Origin: Manis javanica
Taxonomy: Eukaryota; Chordata; Mammalia; Pholidota; Manidae
Direction of reading: 5' to 3'
Length of the DNA stretch: 64,000 nucleotides
NCBI RefSeq assembly: GCF_040802235.1
Contig: NC_133166.1
Coordinates: forward strand, 114,094,991-114,158,990
Made by a program: the position numbers and the translations under genes
In this document: positions 1 through 8,815 of the stretch, piece by piece
Layout: the number at the start of each line of letters is the position of its first letter
How positions within the stretch are numbered: the first letter of the stretch is position 1
Notes under the pieces: model-generated
The model's database searches: none
The model's input: the letters and a program-made list of their open reading frames with translations, nothing else
What the model was told of the DNA's origin: nothing

Positions 1-705
1 ATTAGTTCAGCCATTGTGGAAAGCAATATGGAGGTTCCTCAAAAAAACTAAAAATAGAAATATCATTTGACCCAGGAATTTACCAAAAGAAAACAAGATC
101 CCAGATTCAAAAAAACATGCACCCCTATGTTTATCATAGCACTATTTACGATAGCCACGATACGGACTCAACCTAAGTGTCCATCAGTAGGTGAATGGAT
201 AAAAGAGCTGTGGTACATATATGCAATGGAATATATTCAGTCGTAAGAAGAAAACAAATCCTGCCATTTGCAACAACATGGATGGAGCTAGAGGGTATTA
301 TGCTCAGTGAAATAAGCCAGGCAGAGACAGACAAGGACCAAATGATTTCCCCCATTTGTTGAGTATAATAAGAAGCAAAACTGAAAGAACAAAACAGCAG
401 CAGACTCACAGACTCCAAGAAGGGACTAGTGGTTACCAAAGGGAAGGGGGCAGGGAAGGATGCTGGGGAGGGAGGGAGATGGGGATTGAGGGGTATTATG
501 ATTGGCACACATGGTGTGTGTGTGGGTCACGGGGAAGACAGTGTAGCACAGAGAAGACAAGTAGTGACTGTGGCATCTTACTGTGCTGATGGACAGTGAC
601 CGCAATGGGTATGGGGGACTGGATAATATGGGTGTAGTAACCACAATGTTTTTCACGTGAAACCTTCATTAGTGTATATCAATGATACCTTAATAAAAAT
701 AAATT
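1..705 (+). repeat. LINE-1 3' end (ORF2 tail and 3' UTR)
   Basis: The stretch reads as the last part of L1 ORF2 (a decayed match to the [10 protein letters not shown] and MEYYSA-type tail) followed by the G-rich 3' UTR and an A-rich end near 700. The same 3' UTR recurs at 8,138, 9,960, 13,800 (antisense), 34,711 (antisense) and 44,600, so this is one young family. The 5' side runs off the window. Confidence 0.85.
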
Positions 706-1187
706 CCCATGCTTGTGTTTTAAACTCATCACTAAAAATAAACCCTCAAGCCCTGCCCGCTACCCCAATAAAGCAGAGTCCCCAGGGTGCATTAACACCA
801 TGTGCTCTTTCCATCCTTGAGCTTGCTGTCTGCTGTGTGCTGCTTAATTTTCCGATCGTGTAATTATTTATTCAAAATAACCTGACGGTTTTACTGAAGG
901 GTTTCTTTCAATCATAGTAAGAACCAGGAGTGGTGGTGCAACCACGACATTGGGTACCGTGGGCTGAGATGGACAGAACACAAATCAGAGCCTGAAGAGC
1001 CCCAGGCTGGATGCAAGTACCAGAGCCACCCATACCCTTGCAGGAGGAGGTGGGTCCGCAAAATAAACGCCGACTTGACTGCCTGGACGGGAAGCCGTCG
1101 CTCCGCCCCGCGCTCCCCTGCTGCGCCTAGTGTAACTTGACACCCAGTCCTCTGTTACCCCTCCGGGTACCCTAAGTATTTACAAAT
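706..1187. other. Unassigned flank before the left IFITM gene
   Basis: No gene recognised. From about 1,040 onward the sequence is distantly alignable with the region upstream of the right-hand IFITM gene (shared words such as GGTGGGTCCGCA and the GTAACT-GACAC block near 1,134), so it is the diverged distal promoter of the IFITM family. Before about 1,000 nothing is recognised. Confidence 0.5.
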
Positions 1188-1201
1188 TTTGAAAACACCA
1201 G

Positions 1202-1228
1202 GAAACAGAAACTAAACAAATCGAAACT
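1202..1228 (+). promoter_or_regulatory. Tandem ISRE of left IFITM gene
   Basis: A perfect interferon-stimulated response element core, GAAACAGAAACT, lies at 1,202-1,213 and a second copy with one change, CAAATCGAAACT, at 1,217-1,228. They end 63 bp before the ATG. ISREs bind ISGF3 and IRF proteins and drive IFITM induction by interferon, which is established for this family. In this copy the distal element is the intact one, the reverse of the right-hand gene. Activity itself is inferred. Confidence 0.8.
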
Positions 1229-1290
1229 ACGGGGGAAGGGAGGGCTGAGACCGCCCCAACATCCGGACCTCAGCGCGCAGTGCCTGCACC

Positions 1291-2179
1291 ATGAACCGCA
1301 GCTCCCAGCCGCTCTTCAGCGGCGCGCACGCCGGCGTCCCCCCGACCTACGAGATGCTCAAGGAGGAGCACGAGGTGGCCGTGCTGGGGGCGCCCCAGAC
1401 GGCGGCCCCCGTGACGACCACCGTGATCAACATACGCAGCGAGACCTCTGTGCCCGACCACATCGTCTGGTCCCTGTTCAACACGATCTTCCTGAACGTC
1501 TGCTGCCTGGGCTTCGTGGCGTTCGCCTACTCCGTGAAGGTGGGTGGTGCGGAGGGTCCCCGGAGGGCACCTGGGGCTGGGAGGCCCGTGCGTGAGCAGG
1601 TCACAGTGCGGCTGCGGGGGGCACGTAGCGAGGGTTGTGGCCGGCCTTTGTCCCCGCGACTCCAAGGAGCCCACCCCCCCGACCGCTACCAGAAGTCACA
1701 CACCTCGGGCTCAGGCGTGGCCCCAGGCGCTCTCGGAAGAACAGACGAGCCCACGGGGAGCTTTCTCTCCCTGTGGGGTGAGAGGCCAGCCACGGGGTCA
1801 AGCAGGGGAAGAGGGCGCTGAGGCCTCCTGCAGAGGCTGAGGTTGGAGGAAGGAGACGGGTCCCGACCGGCCAGGCCCCAGGGCAGGCGGACGGGTGGTG
1901 TCCCCTGGGCCCAGAGGAGGAGCCAGGGCCCAGCACGTGGCTCCCACCTGGACCCTCTCCTGACCGCCCTGCCGTCTCCTCCCCCAGTCCAGGGACCGGA
2001 AGATGGTGGGCGACGTGACGGGAGCGCAGAGCTATGCGTCCACCGCCAAGTGCCTCAACATCTGGGCCCTGATCTTGGGCCTTCTTCTGACCATCGTGTT
2101 CATCATTATTTGCGCCACTGGCTCAGTGATGATTTTCCAAAGCGTTTCAGAGGTCGCGAAGGGTTATGGAGGCTACTAG
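1291..2179 (+). CDS. IFITM3: IFITM3-like antiviral membrane protein, left copy (two exons)
   Basis: Coding exons are 1,291-1,539 and 1,988-2,179, joined in frame by GT-AG sites, giving 146 aa. IFITM proteins sit in plasma and endosomal membranes and block fusion of enveloped viruses. Visible hallmarks are the PPxYEML endocytic motif with Tyr20, Lys24, palmitoylation-type cysteines at 71, 72 and 105, the CD225 segment ending in [12 protein letters not shown], and a GxxxG pair at 91 and 95. All of these fall at the human IFITM3 positions. The C-terminal membrane span is followed by a tail ending KGYGGY, making the protein about 13 aa longer than human IFITM3. The start has no upstream in-frame competitor. 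It differs from the right copy only at residue 14 (Ala here). Which human paralogue (IFITM2 or IFITM3) it matches cannot be settled by sequence; the symbol rests on the YEML motif and locus. Confidence 0.93.
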
Positions 2180-2254
2180 CGGCTGCCATGGCCTGAGGCT
2201 GTCACCCGTTTTCCAGCAGTTTATACGCACCTTTGTCTACAAGTAAATGTTTTC

Positions 2255-2260
2255 AATAAA
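2255..2260 (+). terminator. Polyadenylation signal of left IFITM gene
   Basis: A canonical AATAAA lies 76 bp past the stop codon, with a T/G-rich stretch following near 2,268-2,285. It is conserved at the mirrored position in the right arm. Confidence 0.85.
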
Positions 2261-2659
2261 GAACTTGTATGGGAGGCTCATGTGTTTTCACCTGGGGAGG
2301 AGGCTCTGCTGAGTCCCCATCCTGCCCCCGAGCCCGAGCCCACTGCTTGCTGCTCTAGGGGCCCGGGCATGTCCTCGGGCCTCATGCATCTGGCCTCAAG
2401 CTGGGGACGAGATAGGGACAACGGTTTTTGGGCGGGACGTCTCTCCTTCCCAGAGGCCTGAGCCCCGACCCAAGATGGTCTGTTCGGGAAGGCTGGCCGC
2501 GGGGTCCACGACACTTTCGGGCCTGAGACCACCGTCGGCTCGGAAGGGCTCCAGGGTACCTGACGGGGACGCACAGAGCGTCTCGCGGAGACAGCCCCAC
2601 GGGTCCCCGCCCCGGTAGCTCGGTTCTGGGCCTCTGCCAAGGCTTCCGGGCCTGCGGTG

Positions 2660-2940
2660 CCTACAGCCTTCCCAGTACACAGGGACCCGGCTGTGGATCC
2701 CACACACACCGTCCTGCCCCCAAACAGCAGGGCCCTAAACCCTAGGAAGTGGCCGCCGGCCAGGGGTCCCCAGGGTGGGCCTTGGAAGCGTACGATTGCG
2801 CCCCACGCGCGGGGTCCCCCAATAGTGAGCACAGCGCGGCCCCTTACCGAGCCGGGGAGACCCCAGCACACACTCGGGCGGGGAGAGGATTCTACAGGGC
2901 CTGGCGGCGGCTGCCGTAACGGAGTCCGTCCCCTCCAGGG
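2660..2940. other. Diverged patch inside the arms
   Basis: Comparison with the mirrored bases 21,641-21,921 shows many substitutions and small indels, mainly between about 2,720 and 2,930, while the flanks on both sides are nearly identical. It is GC-rich and has no recognised gene. The abrupt change suggests a patch not homogenised by gene conversion; this is an inference. Confidence 0.6.
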
Positions 2941-3700
2941 CACGTCTGCCATCCAGCCCCGGCCACTAGTGACCACCCCGCGACGGGAGGACGCGCCGTG
3001 CCACGGCTCCGTGGGAAGATTCCAGAACCACAGCCCCGCTCGGCGGCCGGACCGAGCCCGCCCCACGCCGGACAGGCCCCGCCCCCTGCCCCTTGGCACT
3101 AGCCGGGCCCCGCCTCTCCCTCACCCAGCCAGGTCCCCAGCCCTGGACACGCACCGGGCCAGCCCCGCCCCCCTCAACTCTGCCTCCCGCCAGCCTCCCT
3201 CCACCCCTTCCTCCAGGGCCTCCTCCTCCCTGCTACCTGCCCCGGACGACGCGGGACCCCTGGACGCGCCCCTGGGACGCGAGCTCGCGGCGGCGCCGCG
3301 CAAGGCTAACCCGAGCCCCGCGAGGAGCACGAGGGCCCACGTGCGCCCGCGCCGCGCCTCGGGCCGAGCCGCCTCGGAGCGCACCCCAGCTCCCTGCCTG
3401 CTGCGCCGGGGGCCGCCCCGGCAGGACCCTCGTCGCGCGGACCGCAAGGCACGTGGGCGGACGCCCGTGCTGACCGCCCTCGCTGCCTGCTGCCCGGAGG
3501 GGAGCCTGGGAACTGGGTCTGCGTGCCCGCTGCCCCCCGCCATGAAGCCAGTCCCTCCAGACCCGAAGGGTGAGTCCGCCCGCCTTCCCTCCCTCAGGAC
3601 CCGCCTCACGGGGACCCCTCGTGCTCACACTGGGGTCTCGGACGCGGGGCGCTCTGCTGCGCGTCACTGCTCTCCGCAGCGGCCCCCGCGGCCGGCCATG
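2900..3700. promoter_or_regulatory. CpG island in left arm
   Basis: Very GC-rich DNA dense in CG dinucleotides, with GC-box-like words (CCCCGCCC) between about 3,040 and 3,110. It lies about 0.7 kb downstream of the IFITM polyA signal. An ATG at 3,542 opens a nine-to-ten-codon stretch (MKPVPPDPK) running straight into GGTGAGT, the shape of a short first coding exon with a splice donor. No partner exon is recognised, so a transcript from here is only possible. Confidence 0.5.
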
Positions 3701-5185
3701 AGCCACGGAGTCGGGACCTCCGGGGTTGACAAGCATGAGGGGCTTTGGGCGGCCCACCCCTGTGGGTCCCTCCCGGGACGACCCCAGGCGACCACCTGCG
3801 ATCCTCGGGTCCCCAGGGAGCCTGGATCCCCAGCACGCGACGCGTACGTGCAGCAAGGTTGCCACCTGCACTCAGGCAGGCTCTCCAAGGTGACCGCCCA
3901 GCACCTGGTGCCACGCGCAGGGCATGGTGAGTCAGTCGACAGGGCCAGAGACAGGGCTGCCTGCAGCGGGTGGAGGACCGTCCTGCTCCGCAGGTGCAGC
4001 CCGCGCTCTGGCGAAGCCCACACCCAAGGCCCCAGGGGCCCCAGGGACCGGGGACCTTCCCGGGACACTGTGCAGCTGCTGACCCGGCCGAGCGGGCAGG
4101 GTTGGGATGGGACGAATTGGTCTTCCTTCGCAGGTGCGATTATTGGTTTCTGCCGCCAGCCCGGAGCTGAGCACTCCGTCCCTCCCTCGGGCCACTGCCG
4201 GCCGCCCCCAGGAACAAGGACCGCGCCTCGTGCGCGGGAGGGGGCGGCAATGGCTGGATGGCGCGGGAGGGGCTGGGAGGCCCCGGGCTCCATCAGCGGT
4301 GCCCAGATAGAAACCCATGGCCTTCCCAGAGGGCCTGAGCTGCCCAGCTTACCCAGCCTGACTGCCCCCAGCCGGCGGGGACCGGGAGACGTATCCTCGG
4401 GGTGCAGGTAACCGGATACAGCACGTTCTGGGATCACGACCCAGACCTTGGGGAGCAGGGACCCCCCCAAAGTTAGCACCCTGGCACCGCAGTGGGCAAG
4501 GGGGTGGGCTCGGTCTCAGCGACAGGCTGGAGGCTCTCAGGAGTGCCCCTCCGCAGTGGATGGCAGCAGGTCACACAGGGGCTGTTTATTGAATCCACTG
4601 AAGTGTGTAGGCCCTGCACGCAGGAGGGTTGGGGGGAGACACGGTGAGGGGTCACCGGAGGGGGAAGGGGGAGATCCCCGAGCAATGACTGGGGTCCTCC
4701 CTGGTGGTCCCTGCTGCGGCCCCGCCCTCCTGGTTCCCTGGAGTCTGAGCAGGACGGGTCCCACTCCTCCCGCACCCCCCTGGGCCTCCATCTCCTTCCT
4801 CAGAGACACTCAGCCGTTCTGGAAGCCTGGGGTCTTACCATGCCCTTCTCTGGCACCTTCACTGGCCACTCACCCCACCCGGGGTCAGTGTCCTTTGAGT
4901 ACCTTTCTCTTCTCCTGCACGAGTCTTGAGGGCTGGACGCACAGTGTGAAGGATGCAGTCTCTCATCTGGACTGTGAAGGGGGACCTAGGCACTGGAGGT
5001 GCAGGTGGACCCCGCCGTCCCCTGCACACCCCGCTGCAATGTCCCTGGACGATCCCGCTGCCACACACGGCCCCACTGCCCACCCCCTGCATACACACAC
5101 ACACACCGGCTCCCCAGCCCCAGGTGCCCTCTGGGCACGTGGACAGGGTCATAGGCCCCTGAGGGAACTCCCGCATACCACCCAC

Positions 5186-5440
5186 CTTCACGGAGTAGGC
5201 GAATTCCACGCAGCCCAGGCAGCAGACGTTCTGGACGGTTGTGTGGAACAGGGACCAGATGATGTGGTTGGGCACAGAGGTCTCACGCTGGATGTGATCA
5301 TGGTGGTCGTCCCAGGGGCTGCGCTCTGGGGCTTCCCCAGCACGGCCACCTTGTTCTGCCTGATCATCTCTGCTTTTGGGGGTGCAGGTGTTGTCCCAAT
5401 GGAGGAAGGGCTGAGGAGAGGGGCTCCTGATGTGGAGGCC
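5186..5440 (-). pseudogene. IFITM exon-1 pseudogene, left arm
   Basis: Reading the minus strand from 5,440 to 5,186 gives an IFITM exon-1 relic with the [17 protein letters not shown] and NVCCLGC-type words and the SVK splice end followed by GTGGGT. The original ATG is lost (the aligned triplet is not ATG), the YEML motif reads AEMI so the endocytic tyrosine is gone, and a 1-bp deletion near 5,294 shifts the frame in the middle of the CD225 region. No exon 2 with the RDRKMVGD core was found downstream. The same lesions occur in the right-arm copy, so decay came before the arm duplication. Confidence 0.88.
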
Positions 5441-5513
5441 TGAGCAGCTGAGGCCCGGATGCCAGGGGACGTCCCTCTCTGGGGAGTTTTGAGTTCTCTG
5501 AAAGTCTCTGCTT

Positions 5514-5551
5514 CCTGGTGTTTTGTGAGTTGGGAATTGGCTGGCACTCAG
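5514..5551 (-). promoter_or_regulatory. Decayed IFITM promoter of left pseudogene
   Basis: On the minus strand a CCAAT box (5,547-5,551) is followed by GAAGCAGAAACT (5,514-5,525), one change from a perfect ISRE core. It is the mirror of 19,030-19,067 and shows that the pseudogene came from a duplicated gene with its promoter, not from a processed transcript. Confidence 0.6.
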
Positions 5552-6496
5552 AAGGTGGACAAAGGGCTGCGAGTCAGGTACTCTAGGGGAGGTGTGCAGA
5601 GGGCTGCAGGCGAGGGGCGCTCCTGTGCAGACACTCAAGGCAGCCTTGCCTCTGTGGACCCCTCCTCCTGTAGGGGTGTGGGCGGCCCTGGGCACTACTC
5701 CCCAGCCTCAGCCCCAGCCTGCTGCAGGCTCATTGTCCCCGTGCAGGGTCCCTCCCAGGCACCCCTACAGACTCCACATGCAGCCCCAGAGGGGGCCCCC
5801 ATCTCCCTATAGCCCACACCTCAGTTGTCCTAGGCCTCCTCCTGGATTGTGCCTTCAGGAGCTGCCACCTTGACCCTAGCGGCTCAGCTGGGTCAGGGCT
5901 CCCAGCCCAGCCTGCAGGTGCCCCCAGTGGCTCCCACACCACCCGGAGGTTGGGCCTCTGGCTCCGGGGCCTCCTCTGGATTCCCAGCTTCTGACCCTTT
6001 CGGCCCCTTGCCTGGCCTCCCCTCACAGGCCATTGGCTGCTTCCTGCAGCTGCCACCTGTGGGTGCCCCCACAGCGGCGTCACCTGTACCCCATTCCTAT
6101 GTTCAGTCCTCCCTGTTGACATATCTCGTGTGGCTCTGCTTTCCTGCCAGACCCTCCCTGACCCAGAAGCCGTGCTACTCCCATGTGTGTGCTCAGGCTG
6201 TCAGAGGGTAGGGGCGGGACACCACTTGCCCTGATGCCTGCTCTGGGGTGAGGTCAGTGAGGGGCAGGGTGGGGCGCCAGCAGGCCCTAGTGGGTGGCTG
6301 CCCGCTCGCAGTCCTGACACACTGCCCTTGCCAGCGCCTGTGGGACAAACTCCCACCTGGGCCATCTCAGGCCGACATGACGCCCCTTTCACGGTGAGAC
6401 CGGGGGTGGGCACCAGCTCTTGTGCGGCTGAGGACACGTGGCCTCAAGTGGGTAGATGGCAGTAGATGTAGTGAGAGGACTACCATGTGTTGCACT

Positions 6497-6790
6497 TGAC
6501 TGTTTCCTCATTTAATATAACATTGCATGTGTCAGTTGTATGACTTAAGTCTTTAATCGGGTAAAAGTGCACAACAGAAATTTTGCACTTTCCTGTGGCA
6601 AGTGGAGAGTTCAGTGACTTTTGTACCTTCTTGCTGGTGCTGCTGTCACTACTCTTACTTCCCAAGGTCTTACCTGTGTCAGATAGAAACCCATTCCCAA
6701 TTCCATCTGTCCTCCACTGATCACCATTTTTCAGCCACCAATATGCCTTCTCCCTAAATGGGTCTCCGTCTTCCGGGCAATTCTTGTGTG
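6497..6790. other. Unassigned start of the spacer
   Basis: First unique spacer DNA after the left arm. A 117-codon open frame on the minus strand (6,833-6,480) has a fairly normal amino-acid mix, but I recognise no family and no splice context. It partly overlaps a LINE fragment, so I do not call a gene. Confidence 0.35.
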
Positions 6791-7810
6791 TGACATTACA
6801 CAGGATGTGGCCTTTTGTGTCATCTTCTTTCATAGTGCGTTCATCTGTGTTCTAGCTTGTGCCAGGACTGGGCTCCTTTTTATGGGCGATTCATATTGTA
6901 TTTGAAGGCTTTACCATGTTTTGATAATCCATTCATCAATTTGTGGACAGTTGGGTATGTCCAGTGTTTTATCCATTATTAATAATGTTTCTAGAAACAT
7001 CCAGAGTCAAGTTTTTGTTTGAATACTTGTTTTTACTTCTCTCCCGCAGCTGCCTAGCAGTGGGGTTACTGGGTTGTATCCTAATTCTATGTTTAGCTTT
7101 TGAGAAGGCACCAGTTTCCCACAGCAGCTGCACCATATGCATCCCTCAGCACCTGGACAGAGGCAGGCACCTCCTCACTGGCTCCCTGGCTGTTTGCACC
7201 GCCTGCTGGGCTATGTCAAGTTGCTGCTGAATTGTCACAGTTCCCTGATGCTCTGAATAGTATTCCTTCGTCAGATAGATGAACTGCTGCGAGAACTCTT
7301 TTCCATTCTGTAGGTTGTCTTTCATTTTCTTGAAAGTGTCCTTTGAAGCACAGACGTTTTTAATTTGCCAAAGTGCAGTTTACCTGTTTTGTTTCATTGC
7401 TTGTGTCATTTTTAGGAAACTGCTGCCCAATCTGAGGCCACAGTCACACCTGTATTTCCTCTTAATAGTTTTGTGGTTTTAGCGCTTATATTAGGTCTTT
7501 GATTCATTTTGAGTTGACTCTTAAAAATAATTTGTAAGGTAAACGGTTCATTCCTTTCTGTGTGGATATCCAGTTGGCCCAGTACCATTTGTTGTAAGGT
7601 CTTGGGACCCCTGTTGAAAATCAATTAACCATAGATGTGTAGGCTTATTACTGGACTGTAAATTCCATTCCATCAATCCTGGTGCCAGTACCATGAAATC
7701 AATGAATAAATTGTCAAAACTGACAAGCAACAACTTAAAAATCATTTTTATTGTGGTAAAGTGTACATAACATAAAACTTAACATTTAAACCTTACTTAA
7801 GTATATGATT
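6791..7810 (-). repeat. Old LINE-1 fragments, antisense
   Basis: The plus strand reads as the complement of L1 ORF2 3' sequence and L1 3' UTR (phrases equivalent to the complement of the TATGGCTGAATA-type and TGTGGTAAAGTGTACATAACATAAAA-type words). Divergence is high, so these are older subfamilies than the copies at 8.1, 8.8 and 44 kb. Confidence 0.65.
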
Positions 7811-8120
7811 AATTGTCTCCCTATAAGCTTATTTTCTGAAATTTCAGTGGTTATAGGAGGAAGGATATTGGTCAGGTCAGCAGCAACTGACACTGTATAA
7901 AGTTATCTACTACCTTCCTACATTCCTGACTAATTTTTTTGCTTCCCACTCACTGGCCAATGAACAGAAAGATGGCACATGTTGGGGGTGGGGTTCCATC
8001 CTTCATCCAGTTTGAGATCTTCACCTCTACCAAGGATCTATAGTGGGCATTCAGCTGTCAGCTCTGGGAACTCAAGGGAGAAAAGCAAGTTCATGCGAAG
8101 GCCACATGACTCATGGGATT
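7811..8120. other. Unassigned spacer DNA
   Basis: No gene or repeat recognised. It is the 5' flank of the L1 insertion that follows. Confidence 0.4.
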
Positions 8121-8576
8121 AAAATGTTCCCATAGTGAAGGCAGTATAGCACAGAGAAGACAAGTAGTGACTCTATAGCATCTTACTATGCTGATGGACA
8201 GTGACTGCAATGGGGTATGTGGAGAGGACTTGATAATGGGGGGAATCTAGTAATCAATGTTGTTCATTTGGCTGTATATTAATGATACCAAAAAAAACTC
8301 ATTTGATATATAGAAGCTATGTTTAATATTCTTTAAAATAATCCAGCTAATTCTTTTAAGCTTCATTGCATTGTTTCCTTACTCTGAGCCCTTCAGCAAT
8401 TAATATTTTACTCATTTAATGTCTAGCCTTGTATATTTACACCTAAATTTTTCATTTCTTAAAGCTTGTGAACTATTTTTTCTCCATTGTCTATTCTTCC
8501 TTGAGTGTCTGGAATAGACTTGATACATAATAAGTATTTGTGGGATTTGTAAAAAAAAAAAAATGTTCCCATAGTG
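8121..8576 (+). mobile_element. 5'-truncated LINE-1 with 3' transduction and target-site duplication
   Basis: Perfect 17-bp direct repeats AAAATGTTCCCATAGTG lie at 8,121-8,137 and 8,560-8,576. The insert begins with the last 150 bp of the L1 3' UTR (8,138 to about 8,293, ending in a short A run). It continues with about 260 bp of unrelated A/T-rich DNA and ends in a pure A run just before the second repeat. This is the structure made when L1 RNA reads through its own weak polyA signal and carries the flank of its source locus along. Confidence 0.85.
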
Positions 8577-8815
8577 GCCAGTTATGTCACCTCTGCCAGA
8601 ACACACAGGAGAGAATGGTAGAAGCTCATATCAAGGCGGAAATGGAATGAGAAATTCCCTAAATTTTAGCAATCTGAAAATCAAAGACAAGAATTCCATT
8701 AAATGTCACATCTGAAACCTTGCTAGCATGAAGTGGAGTGAAATACTGGCAAGGTTGAAAGAAGAAAACAAAAAGACCTATCTGAAATTTGGTATCTAGG
8801 AAAATTGTTCCTCAA
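8577..8815. other. Unassigned spacer DNA
   Basis: Short unique stretch between two L1 insertions; no feature recognised. Confidence 0.4.

Larger units (their letters stand above)
1188..6496 (+). repeat. Left arm of IFITM inverted duplication
   Basis: This arm is mirrored by 18,085-23,393 on the opposite strand with the relation x pairs with 24,581 - x, held over about 5.3 kb. Gene exons, introns, polyA signal, CpG island and pseudogene all obey the same sum, so indels are few or balanced. Similarity ends near 6,496 on the spacer side. On the outer side it fades into diverged promoter sequence just upstream of the IFITM start codon. Between the gene and the pseudogene (2,281-5,185) and after it (5,441-6,496) I recognise no other gene, only the CpG island, a short CA repeat near 5,090 and GC-rich unassigned DNA. 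Confidence 0.95.

Noticed and set aside
2657-4411. 584-codon open frame on + and its equal-length mirror at 20,170-21,924 on -
   Set aside because: It crosses a CpG island where several frames on both strands are open. The two copies lose frame alignment in the diverged patch, and the Pro/Arg-rich sequence has no recognisable domain. Chance openness from high GC is the simpler reading.
4859-5695. 278-codon frame containing IFITM words on the minus strand
   Set aside because: It reads the pseudogene exon after its frameshift and runs into intron DNA; no valid start or exon 2.
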